Below, in pieces: positions 1 to 5,196 of a stretch of DNA of 7,486 bases; positions within the stretch are counted from its first letter, which is position 1, and the number at the start of each line of letters is the position of its first letter. The translations under genes and the position numbers were made by a program. The notes under the pieces were generated by a model that searched no databases, was not told where the DNA came from, and saw only the letters and a list, made by a program, of their open reading frames with translations. Source of the DNA: Pedobacter sp. (GTDB lineage: Bacteria > Bacteroidota > Bacteroidia > Sphingobacteriales > Sphingobacteriaceae); NCBI GenBank assembly GCA_030149995.1, contig JASLGV010000100.1:1-7486 (forward strand), read 5' to 3'.

Positions 1-321
1 AACCGTCTTTCTATTGCCGCTGCCATTGCTTCGCTGAAAGATGAAACGTATATTCCTGCTGTTCAACGATCAATTACAACAGAGAGAGAGAAATGGAATG
101 TGTTTTTAGATGAACTGCAGCTCAAACACACTGTTTCGCAGGGCAATTTTGTTTATTTCGATACGAAGAGACCCTATGCAGAAGTGGCTACAAAACTGAA
201 GGAAAATGGTATTTTTATTGGCCGGGCTTTTGAACCTTATAACACCTGGATTCGGATTACGATTGGCCTGCCCGAAGAAAATGTACGGATTAGGTCTGTC
301 CTCAAATCAATATTAAAGTAA
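1..321 (+). CDS. PLP-dependent aminotransferase, HisC-like, C-terminal part (5' end outside window)
   Basis: The reading frame is open from base 1 to the TAA at 319-321 and gives 106 residues of the small C-terminal domain of a fold-type I aminotransferase. The order of signals fits the histidinol-phosphate aminotransferase family: an Asn-Arg start followed by an Ala-rich helix (residues 1-12), the QGNFVYF strand (48-53), then GIFIGRAF (70-77) and WIRITIGLPEEN (83-94). Arg85 in IRITIG matches the conserved Arg that binds the substrate carboxylate or phosphate in this family. The catalytic lysine domain lies upstream of the window, so substrate specificity cannot be judged; it could be HisC itself or a related class I/II aminotransferase. 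A GTG at 100 is inside the domain and is not a start. The gene converges with the metE remnant and a hairpin follows about 50 bp downstream. Confidence 0.85.
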   Translation, partial: NRLSIAAAIASLKDETYIPAVQRSITTEREKWNVFLDELQLKHTVSQGNFVYFDTKRPYAEVATKLKENGIFIGRAFEPYNTWIRITIGLPEENVRIRSVLKSILK

Positions 322-370
322 AGCTGTATCAGAGCTGCCTGTTTATGGCTGGGGCTGATGGATAGACAAA

Positions 371-399
371 ATCGTTGCCGAAACAGGTACGGCAACGAT
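371..399 (-). terminator. Rho-independent terminator, probably usable in both directions
   Basis: A perfect 10-bp inverted repeat (371-380 with 390-399, arms ATCGTTGCCG / CGGCAACGAT) encloses a 9-nt loop. On the minus strand it is followed at once by TTTGTCT and begins 9 nt after the metE remnant's stop codon, so it looks like the original metE terminator. On the plus strand the T-run is weaker (CGTTT), but the same hairpin may also stop transcripts from the aminotransferase gene. The sequence between 322 and 370 shows nothing else. Confidence 0.8.
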
Positions 400-407
400 C
401 GTTTAGC

Positions 408-840
408 TTAGACCAATACTTCTTTACGCATTTCCCGGGCTGCGTTTACCATTTCAATTAAAGCCTTTCTGGTTTCTTCCCAATGGCGCGTTTTTAATCC
501 GCAATCTGGGTTTACCCAAAGTTGTCTGGCCGGCACAACGGCCTTTGCTTTTTCTAAAAGCTGTACCATTTCTTCTTTAGAAGGAACCCGCGGCGAATGG
601 ATGAAGTGCCGGGAATTGTTTTCTGATGGCTGCATAAACGGTTTGATAAGCCTGTTTGGCCTGATCGTTTATATCGAGCGCCAGAAACGGCTCGTCCAGC
701 TGGATCCAGGTAGCACCCTGCTCGTGCAGTTCATTTAAAATTTTGATGTAAACAGGCAGCAGGTTATCAATAAGGTCTAATTTATCAAAACCTTCCTCTT
801 TTTCCTTACCCGGTAATAAAGATGCGAATGGCAGCAGCCG
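408..840 (-). pseudogene. metE: metE remnant: cobalamin-independent methionine synthase with 5' and internal deletions
   Basis: Intact MetE transfers a methyl group from 5-methyltetrahydrofolate polyglutamate to homocysteine without B12 and is about 750 residues long. Here two separated pieces survive. The first, from about 831 to 601, encodes GKEKEEGFDKLDLIDNLLPV and then WIQLDEP, matching roughly residues 160-235 of the N-terminal barrel. The second, from about 602 to 408, is in another frame and encodes IHSPRVPS then [12 protein letters not shown], the extreme C-terminus, including the Cys equivalent to the zinc ligand Cys726 of the E. coli enzyme. About 450 codons between them are missing, including the other zinc ligands (His641, Cys643 and Glu665 in E. 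coli). The first frame runs into a TAA at 577-579 soon after the junction. The first ~150 codons are also gone: a TAG sits in frame at 844-846. A 75-codon open frame at 408-635 crosses the junction but is not a real gene. The residue comparison is from memory of the E. coli protein; the identity is secure. Confidence 0.92.
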
Positions 841-867
841 GGGCTACTTAAAATTAAACAGCCCCGG
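838..867. repeat. 8-bp GC-rich inverted repeat at the metE breakpoint
   Basis: CCGGGGCT (838-845) and AGCCCCGG (860-867) are perfect reverse complements around a 14-nt A/T-rich loop. The hairpin starts about 41 nt after the queH stop codon, and recognisable metE sequence begins a few bases beyond it. On the minus strand no T-run follows, so it is a poor terminator as it stands. It may be a terminator whose tail was lost, or the site where the 5' deletion of metE ended. On the plus strand it is followed by TTAGGATTTATTTT, but no plus-strand gene leads into it. Confidence 0.55.
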
Positions 868-908
868 TTAGGATTTATTTTAAGGGAAAAATCAGGATTA
901 AGGGTGTC

Positions 909-1553
909 TTAAACGCCATAGTATTTTTCGCCCAGCTTAATTTTTTCCTTTCCGTTTTCCATGCGCCATTTATTAGTGTCTCTTAAAGAATAGGCACATC
1001 CGCAATATTCCTGCATATAAAACTTTTCGGCTTTGCTCACTTCGAGCATGCGTGCAGATCCCCCTTTCTTGCGCCAGTTGTAGGTCCAGTAGGTAATACC
1101 TTCATAATGGCCGGCAGCTCTTATACCACTGTCATTAATCTGGTCCATGTTTTTCCACCTGGAAATACCCAGCGAACTTGAAATGATATCGAAACCATTT
1201 TCAAAAGCATACAACGCTGTCCTTTCGAAACGCATATCAAAACACATGGTACACCGAATGCCCCGCTCAGGTTCCATTTCCATGCCGCGTGCCCTTGCAA
1301 ACCAATCGTCTACATCATAATCGGCATCTATAAAGGGAATGTTGTGTTTCTCTGCAAAGCGGATGTTTTCCTGTTTACGCAGTTCATATTCCTTTTTTGG
1401 ATGGATATTCGGGTTGTGAAAAAAAATGCTGAACTCAATATCAGAAGCGATAATGGCTTCCATCACTTCGCCCGAACAAGGGGCACAGCAGGAATGGAGC
1501 AGGAGTCTTTTGCCTCCATTGGGTAATTCTAATTTCTCTCTGGTCAATGTCAT
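909..1553 (-). CDS. queH: epoxyqueuosine reductase QueH (cobalamin-independent, DUF208 family)
   Basis: QueH carries out the last step of queuosine synthesis in the cytoplasm, reducing epoxyqueuosine to queuosine at the wobble position of tRNAs with GUN anticodons. It is a non-homologous replacement for the B12-dependent enzyme QueG and uses an iron-sulfur cluster. The 214-residue protein has the family cysteine pattern in order: HSCCAPCS (Cys22, Cys23, Cys26), RCTMC (Cys101, Cys104) and YCGC (Cys184, Cys186). Other typical blocks are FFHNPNIHP (44-52), [11 protein letters not shown] (125-135) and [15 protein letters not shown] (178-192). The start is ATG at 1551-1553, because the family homology begins shortly after it. 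A TTG at 1610 would add 19 residues ([22 protein letters not shown]) that do not resemble the family. No Shine-Dalgarno motif precedes either start. A cobalamin riboswitch lies upstream on the same strand and the metE remnant lies downstream, which points to B12-repressed expression. Confidence 0.93.
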   Translation of the reverse strand: MTLTREKLELPNGGKRLLLHSCCAPCSGEVMEAIIASDIEFSIFFHNPNIHPKKEYELRKQENIRFAEKHNIPFIDADYDVDDWFARARGMEMEPERGIRCTMCFDMRFERTALYAFENGFDIISSSLGISRWKNMDQINDSGIRAAGHYEGITYWTYNWRKKGGSARMLEVSKAEKFYMQEYCGCAYSLRDTNKWRMENGKEKIKLGEKYYGV

Positions 1554-1801
1554 ATTAACAGTGTATAAAAATATAGGTAAGCAAAGAGAACCATTTATTT
1601 CAGCCACCAAACAATACGCACGTTGATGGATACCGTATTAAACCGGATTTTACACAATGAAAAAGCGGGAGAAGATTAAAGAATGTACGATGGTTATAAG
1701 CATAGCAGGCACACTGCACCTTTAAAGGGCAGATAAAAACCTTGTCAATATATAAACATCTGTCAGACTAAAAGCTTCAAACCGCGAAAGCATTGTCAAT
1801 T
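1554..1801 (-). other. long untranslated leader between B12 riboswitch and queH
   Basis: This 248-nt stretch separates the end of the riboswitch aptamer from the queH start. I see no family-like protein and no clear hairpin-plus-T-run terminator in it on the minus strand. It contains a possible 23-codon frame (ATG at 1791-1793, TAA at 1722-1724) that starts only 8 nt after the aptamer; it has no recognisable product and may be chance. It also holds a second copy of CTGCCCTTT (1724-1732), a 9-base match to the 3' arm of the riboswitch P1 region (1805-1813), inside the 10-bp palindrome-containing stretch CCTTTAAAGG (1719-1728). The way the aptamer controls queH across this distance is not evident. 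Confidence 0.5.
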
Positions 1802-1973
1802 CGGAAAGGGCAGGTCTCCTGACTTGTAACCATTTTCATCGTCCTTCCCATTCGGTTAACAGAACAGTGGACATGCGTGGATGAAAATATTTTGAGTTAC
1901 TTACAGTTGCGCGACAGTTCGTGATTTACACACGATTCCCTATTAATCTACCATTAAGTAAAACCATTTCCGG
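1802..1973 (-). promoter_or_regulatory. cobalamin (B12) riboswitch
   Basis: Read on the minus strand, the conserved elements of the AdoCbl-type aptamer occur in order. They are GGTAGATTAATAGGGAA (1952-1936), GCGCAACTGTAAG (1912-1900), CCACTG (1870-1865), GGGAAGG (1849-1843) and the B12 box AGTCAGGAGACCTGCC (1824-1809). The stems also form. The closing P1 pairs CGGAAATGG (1972-1964) with CCCTTTCCG (1810-1802) at 8 of 9 positions. ATTTTCATC (1888-1880) pairs perfectly with GATGAAAAT (1840-1832) around the CCACTG and GGGAAGG boxes. TCGTG (1935-1931) and CACGA (1923-1919) form a further small stem. Such riboswitches normally repress downstream genes when adenosylcobalamin or a related cobalamin is abundant. 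The next gene on this strand is queH, followed by the metE remnant. Confidence 0.95.
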
Positions 1974-2002
1974 TGATGAAATAAAAAGAACTTTTCTTAA
2001 AA

Positions 2003-2036
2003 CAAAGATATAGAATCGCTACCGATAAATGGCAAA
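2003..2036 (-). promoter_or_regulatory. Bacteroidota-type promoter for the riboswitch-queH transcript
   Basis: On the minus strand TTTG (2036-2033) is followed after 22 bases by TATCTTTG (2010-2003), matching the Bacteroidota primary sigma factor pattern TTTG / TAnnTTTG with acceptable spacing. A transcript starting a few bases downstream, near 1996-1998, would begin about 25 nt before the closing stem of the riboswitch, which is where a riboswitch promoter should lie. The start point is inferred, not seen. Confidence 0.7.
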
Positions 2037-2058
2037 TAAGAAGCCGGTAATAAAATGG

Positions 2059-2070
2059 CTGCTATAGCAG
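2059..2070. repeat. 12-bp perfect palindrome upstream of the queH promoter
   Basis: CTGCTATAGCAG is a perfect palindrome lying 22 bp upstream of the -33 element of the queH promoter and past the terminator of the phosphodiesterase cluster. It has no loop, so it would suit a dimeric DNA-binding protein better than an RNA hairpin. A 12-bp palindrome can arise by chance and no regulator is identified. Confidence 0.25.
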
Positions 2071-2109
2071 GGGGGAACAGCCGTTATGAAGCATAGGGTA
2101 GGGAAAATA

Positions 2110-2140
2110 TTGATCCGCACAGGCGAGCTATACGGATCAA
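2110..2140 (-). terminator. Rho-independent terminator after the phosphodiesterase cluster
   Basis: TTGATCCG (2140-2133 on the minus strand) pairs perfectly with CGGATCAA (2117-2110) around a 15-nt loop, and is followed by TATTTT. It begins 10 nt after the stop codon of the glycerophosphodiesterase gene and closes the minus-strand cluster. It also insulates the riboswitch promoter that lies just beyond it on the same strand. Confidence 0.75.
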
Positions 2141-2150
2141 CAAGCAGATT

Positions 2151-3065
2151 TTATTTTTTAGAAGAACCCAGGTGTTTGGTGCGCAGACCTTTGCTTTCTG
2201 CGTATTTTAACAATTCGTTTGCACTCTCAATGCCTCTATCGCTCGAAAGAATATCGGCACCATCTTCAACAAGTTGTTTGTATACCTGATCTCCTTGTGC
2301 TTTAGCACTTTTGTCTAAGTTGCCCATGGTTCCTAAAATGCACCAGATTCCTTTGCTGTGCAGGTATTCGTATACCGGTTTTTCGGGAGCAGAAGTACCT
2401 ACAAAAGCAACCAAACGGTTGTTAGGAACACCCATTTCGTTAAGTCTTTCCAAATCGGCAATACTCCTTATAGAAGCCGATATCATCAGATCCGGAGCAA
2501 GTTTATGTACCTCTGCAGCCTGTACAGCGGTATAAGTAATAATAATGCTGTATGCTTCTGCACGGTTGCGTCTAACCGCTTCGATCATTTTTTTGTAAGG
2601 TACACCTCTTTTAACATCCAGGGTAAAAATAACCTTGTCTTTTCCCCATTTCAATACATTGTCTAAGGTTGGAATGCGGAATGTGGTAACCGATCCGTCG
2701 TTATCCTTTAAATATAATTCCTGTAGTTCTGCCAGACTTTTGTGGCCAATGGAACCTGTTCCGGTGCTGGTACGATCCAGACGATCGTCGTGCATCAGAA
2801 CCAAAACAGAATCTTTTGTAAGGGCTGCATCGCACTCAACAATGGTTGGATGCAGCTTAACACTGTTGGCAAAAGTTTCGATGGCATTTTCCGGAAAACC
2901 AGCTACAGGGCCACCACGGTGGCAACTGATTAGCGGATATCTGGAAGGCGACCACTGCATAAATTTTTGCAGTTCTTCTACATTCCTGAATTTAAGGTTA
3001 TATTGTTGGCTATATCCCGTAAGGAAAGCAAATACTGCAACAATAATTAAGAATAATCTTTTCAT
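2151..3065 (-). CDS. exported glycerophosphodiester phosphodiesterase
   Basis: This 304-residue protein hydrolyses glycerophosphodiesters, the deacylated head groups of phospholipids, to sn-glycerol 3-phosphate and an alcohol. The GDPD signature runs through it: CHRGG (48-52, catalytic His49 and Arg50), PENAIETF (58-65), ECD (Glu77, Asp79, metal ligands), MHDDRLDRTSTGTG (91-104, catalytic His92), TLDVK (148-152) and the late LSSDRG block (273-278) before the C-terminal helix. Residues 1-20 form a signal peptide (Lys-Arg, hydrophobic core, then GYSQQ), so the enzyme should act in the periplasm or at the surface. No lipobox Cys is seen. The ATG at 3063-3065 begins only 6 bp after the stop of the upstream NPP gene, indicating co-transcription, and a hairpin terminator follows. 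Length and motifs are normal for the family; substrate head-group preference cannot be told. Confidence 0.93.
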   Translation of the reverse strand: MKRLFLIIVAVFAFLTGYSQQYNLKFRNVEELQKFMQWSPSRYPLISCHRGGPVAGFPENAIETFANSVKLHPTIVECDAALTKDSVLVLMHDDRLDRTSTGTGSIGHKSLAELQELYLKDNDGSVTTFRIPTLDNVLKWGKDKVIFTLDVKRGVPYKKMIEAVRRNRAEAYSIIITYTAVQAAEVHKLAPDLMISASIRSIADLERLNEMGVPNNRLVAFVGTSAPEKPVYEYLHSKGIWCILGTMGNLDKSAKAQGDQVYKQLVEDGADILSSDRGIESANELLKYAESKGLRTKHLGSSKK

Positions 3066-3071
3066 CTGTGG

Positions 3072-4346
3072 TTATTTTTTTAAAATCGGTTGTAAGATAT
3101 CTATTTTTCCATCGATTTGCTCTGTGTAAGACAAACCTAAAATGCGTGCAATAAGCGGATATACGTTTACATTTTCAAACGCCGGAATTTTTACCTGCTT
3201 TTTAAAGGCCGGGCCCCAGGCCAAAAAGGAAGCATGCATATCTTTTACAACAGAAGGATCAAAACCATGATGCCCGATACCAGGTTTGCGGTTCGAGAAT
3301 ACCAATGGCCATTCCGGAATTAAAATGATGTCGCCAATGCGGTTCATGCGGTCGTCTGATGCACTGTAATGCAGGTGCGCAGGCATGTTTTCTTTCAGGT
3401 AAGTTTTGTATCCGTTTTCATTGCTCTTTAACTGCTCATACAAAGGCATAATATCTGCCTTGTTTTTGGCGTGGATATCCATCATTGTACCTGCAGAAGC
3501 AATGATGTATTTGGCGGTATCAATGGCTTTGGGCGTTGCAATCGGGTGTTCGCGGTCTACAGCCGTCATCCCATGATCCGAAACAAAGATATAGTTAACC
3601 GGAAGGCCAAGTGGTTTAATGGCTTCTGTTAACTGAAAGACGGCAGAATCGATCATTTTTACTGCACGCTCTGTTTGAGGTGCGTCAGGACCATAACTAT
3701 GACCTGCATGATCCGGCTCCGAAACGTAAAACGTAATCAGGTGCGGTCTTTTCTCTTCCGGCAGGCTCAGCCAGTTTTTAATAATGCTTATTCTTTTTTC
3801 AACACTGATCTGCTCGGTATAATCGTAATAATAAGTTGGTCTTATGCCTTTAATTTCGGCTTCCGAACCAACCCAGAACATACTGGCGGCAACCATGTTT
3901 TGTTGCTCTGCTAAAACCCATAGTGGTGTGCCACCATACCATTTTCCATCTCTTACTTTTGCTTTGGCACCCATCGAATATTTTTCACCGCTTTCGCGGT
4001 CGATGAAACTGTTGTTAACCAGACCATGGTGTGCTGGATACATACCCGTTGCAAGGCTGTAATGGTTCGGGAAAGTTAAAGAAGGATAGCTTGGAATCAT
4101 AGACTCGGCCTGCACACCATTTTCACTTAACCTGAGCAGGTTTTCAGCATTGTATTTCTTTGCGTAATCGTGACGGAAACCATCGGCCGAAATCAAAATA
4201 ACGTATGGTTTTTTTATTTGTGCAGCAGTATTTTTACGGCCTTGTACAACATGCTGTACGGTATCGGTTTGTGCTTGTACGGGCTTTTGAGCAAGGAGTA
4301 GTGCCGCAAGTGCCAGGAGGGATAGTTGAAACTTGATTGTTTTCAT
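3072..4346 (-). CDS. exported nucleotide pyrophosphatase/phosphodiesterase (NPP, alkaline phosphatase superfamily)
   Basis: This 424-residue protein belongs to the type I phosphodiesterase/nucleotide pyrophosphatase family, two-zinc enzymes that cleave phosphodiester or pyrophosphate bonds, typically releasing nucleoside 5'-monophosphates. All expected active-site residues are visible: Asp55 in ISADGFR, the nucleophile Thr91 in PSLTFPNH (with Asn94), Asp212 and His216 in EPDHAGHSYGP, Asp257 and His258 in VSDHGM, and the last zinc His360 in GIGHHGFDP. As I recall it, this spacing is nearly the same as in the well-studied Xanthomonas NPP. Residues 1-26 are a signal peptide (hydrophobic stretch 8-19, then VQAQ), so it is exported. 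The ATG at 4344-4346 lies 8 bp after the S1/P1 nuclease stop, and the GDPD gene starts 6 bp after its own stop. Some relatives act on lysophospholipids or other phosphodiesters, so the exact substrate is open. Confidence 0.92.
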   Translation of the reverse strand: MKTIKFQLSLLALAALLLAQKPVQAQTDTVQHVVQGRKNTAAQIKKPYVILISADGFRHDYAKKYNAENLLRLSENGVQAESMIPSYPSLTFPNHYSLATGMYPAHHGLVNNSFIDRESGEKYSMGAKAKVRDGKWYGGTPLWVLAEQQNMVAASMFWVGSEAEIKGIRPTYYYDYTEQISVEKRISIIKNWLSLPEEKRPHLITFYVSEPDHAGHSYGPDAPQTERAVKMIDSAVFQLTEAIKPLGLPVNYIFVSDHGMTAVDREHPIATPKAIDTAKYIIASAGTMMDIHAKNKADIMPLYEQLKSNENGYKTYLKENMPAHLHYSASDDRMNRIGDIILIPEWPLVFSNRKPGIGHHGFDPSVVKDMHASFLAWGPAFKKQVKIPAFENVNVYPLIARILGLSYTEQIDGKIDILQPILKK

Positions 4347-4354
4347 TCTGATAT

Positions 4355-5137
4355 TTATTTGTAAATTTCATTAAGGATAGCGGCCAGGTGCATACCCGCT
4401 TCGCCAATTCTTTTTTTCACGATTTCTGCGTGATTTGGGTAATAGCTGTAATCGAAGTCAGTATTTTGGGCCGCCTCGGCATACAGTTGTTCGCTGATCT
4501 GGTAAGACTCGTAAGCCCATTTAATAATGTCGTCCTGGTTCCAGTTTTTAGCTTCTTTTTTGTCGAGTACATCGCAATCTGCGGCCAGCTCCTGGTAAGA
4601 CATGCCGGTATAATCAATTAATCCGCTATCCCATAAACCATGAAGGTTGGTTTCTTTGCGCATCAGTTTTACTTTTACGGCGTTGCCACCCGCATCTTCA
4701 GAATGACCGGTATGCATAGGCTGATGAAGGTCGCCAACCAGGTGTACCAGAAACTTTAAAGCAAATACATGTTCTTCTTTGGTTTTGGAAGCATCTTTAA
4801 GATCGCTGATGCAGTTAAGCAAAGCCTTATAAATATTTGGCTTGTCCATTGATTTTACCTGCGTGCTAAACGCCTGAAAGCTCAGTCCCGAAGGCAGGTT
4901 TACATAGTGCCATGGGGCCGTATAAGCAAATTGCGGATACGGTCTGATTTCGTCGGCATAGGTACTTACCATGGCCAGGCGCTCATTTCCCAATATATTT
5001 TTAACCGCTTTTTTGGCGTTGCCGGTTAAATGGTTTTCGGCAATTTTTCCAATGGCCCGGTGGCCGATTACGCCCCAGGAGATCAACATCAGACTCAGCA
5101 CGGTAAGTAGTGATGGAAACAATAGTTTTTTAAACAT
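4355..5137 (-). CDS. exported S1/P1-type zinc nuclease
   Basis: S1/P1 enzymes are three-zinc, single-strand-specific nucleases that also remove 3'-phosphates from nucleotides. In this 260-residue protein all nine zinc ligands can be matched: Trp21 and His26 in WGVIGH, Asp62 in TYADEIR, His77 in WHYVN, His132 and Asp136 in VHLVGDLHQPMH, His142 in the same block, and His166 and Asp170 in NLHGLWD. In this family the Trp is the first residue of the mature protein and binds zinc through its free amino group. A signal peptide (residues 1-20, Lys-Lys then a hydrophobic core ending LMLIS) cut just before Trp21 fits that. The start chosen is ATG at 5135-5137. A TTG at 5149 would add four residues but lies against the preceding terminator hairpin. 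It is the first of three closely spaced hydrolase genes; the NPP gene begins 8 bp downstream. Confidence 0.94.
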   Translation of the reverse strand: MFKKLLFPSLLTVLSLMLISWGVIGHRAIGKIAENHLTGNAKKAVKNILGNERLAMVSTYADEIRPYPQFAYTAPWHYVNLPSGLSFQAFSTQVKSMDKPNIYKALLNCISDLKDASKTKEEHVFALKFLVHLVGDLHQPMHTGHSEDAGGNAVKVKLMRKETNLHGLWDSGLIDYTGMSYQELAADCDVLDKKEAKNWNQDDIIKWAYESYQISEQLYAEAAQNTDFDYSYYPNHAEIVKKRIGEAGMHLAAILNEIYK

Positions 5138-5153
5138 GTGTTTAAACAAATAA

Positions 5154-5179
5154 AGGGAAAGCCCATATGGACTTTCCCT
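5154..5179 (-). terminator. hairpin terminator or attenuator between receptor and nuclease genes
   Basis: On the minus strand AGGGAAAGTCC (5179-5169) pairs with GGGCTTTCCCT (5164-5154) through 11 pairs, one of them G-T, around an ATAT loop, and TTATTT follows. It begins 17 nt after the receptor stop codon and ends 16 nt before the nuclease ATG. No room is left for a complete promoter between hairpin and nuclease, so it probably lowers rather than abolishes downstream expression, unless a promoter lies inside the receptor gene. Confidence 0.75.
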
Positions 5180-5196
5180 CAGGTAAATAAATTGAA

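Noticed and set aside
408..635. A 75-codon intact small gene
   Set aside because: Its first ~10 codons are an out-of-frame reading of the MetE N-terminal-domain piece and the rest is the MetE C-terminus, so it is an accident of the deletion junction.
1344..1626. Plus-strand frames of 60 and 66 codons opposite the queH start
   Set aside because: They are antisense to queH and its leader, with no motif. The queH frame has all its family cysteines.
1741..1801. TTGACA sequences in the queH leader as sigma-70 style -35 boxes
   Set aside because: Bacteroidota primary promoters use TTTG / TAnnTTTG, and no suitable -7 element follows at the right spacing.
2311..2666. Overlapping plus-strand open frames of 74 and 102 codons
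   Set aside because: Both are antisense shadows of the glycerophosphodiesterase gene without recognisable motifs or a plausible context.
2635..3129. 164-codon open frame on the plus strand
   Set aside because: It lies antisense to the glycerophosphodiesterase gene, has low-complexity Ser/Cys-rich content and no recognisable domain. The minus-strand gene carries clear family motifs over the same bases.
4417..4617. 66-codon minus-strand frame inside the S1/P1 nuclease gene
   Set aside because: It is an out-of-frame reading of the nuclease gene, whose zinc-ligand blocks are read in the main frame.
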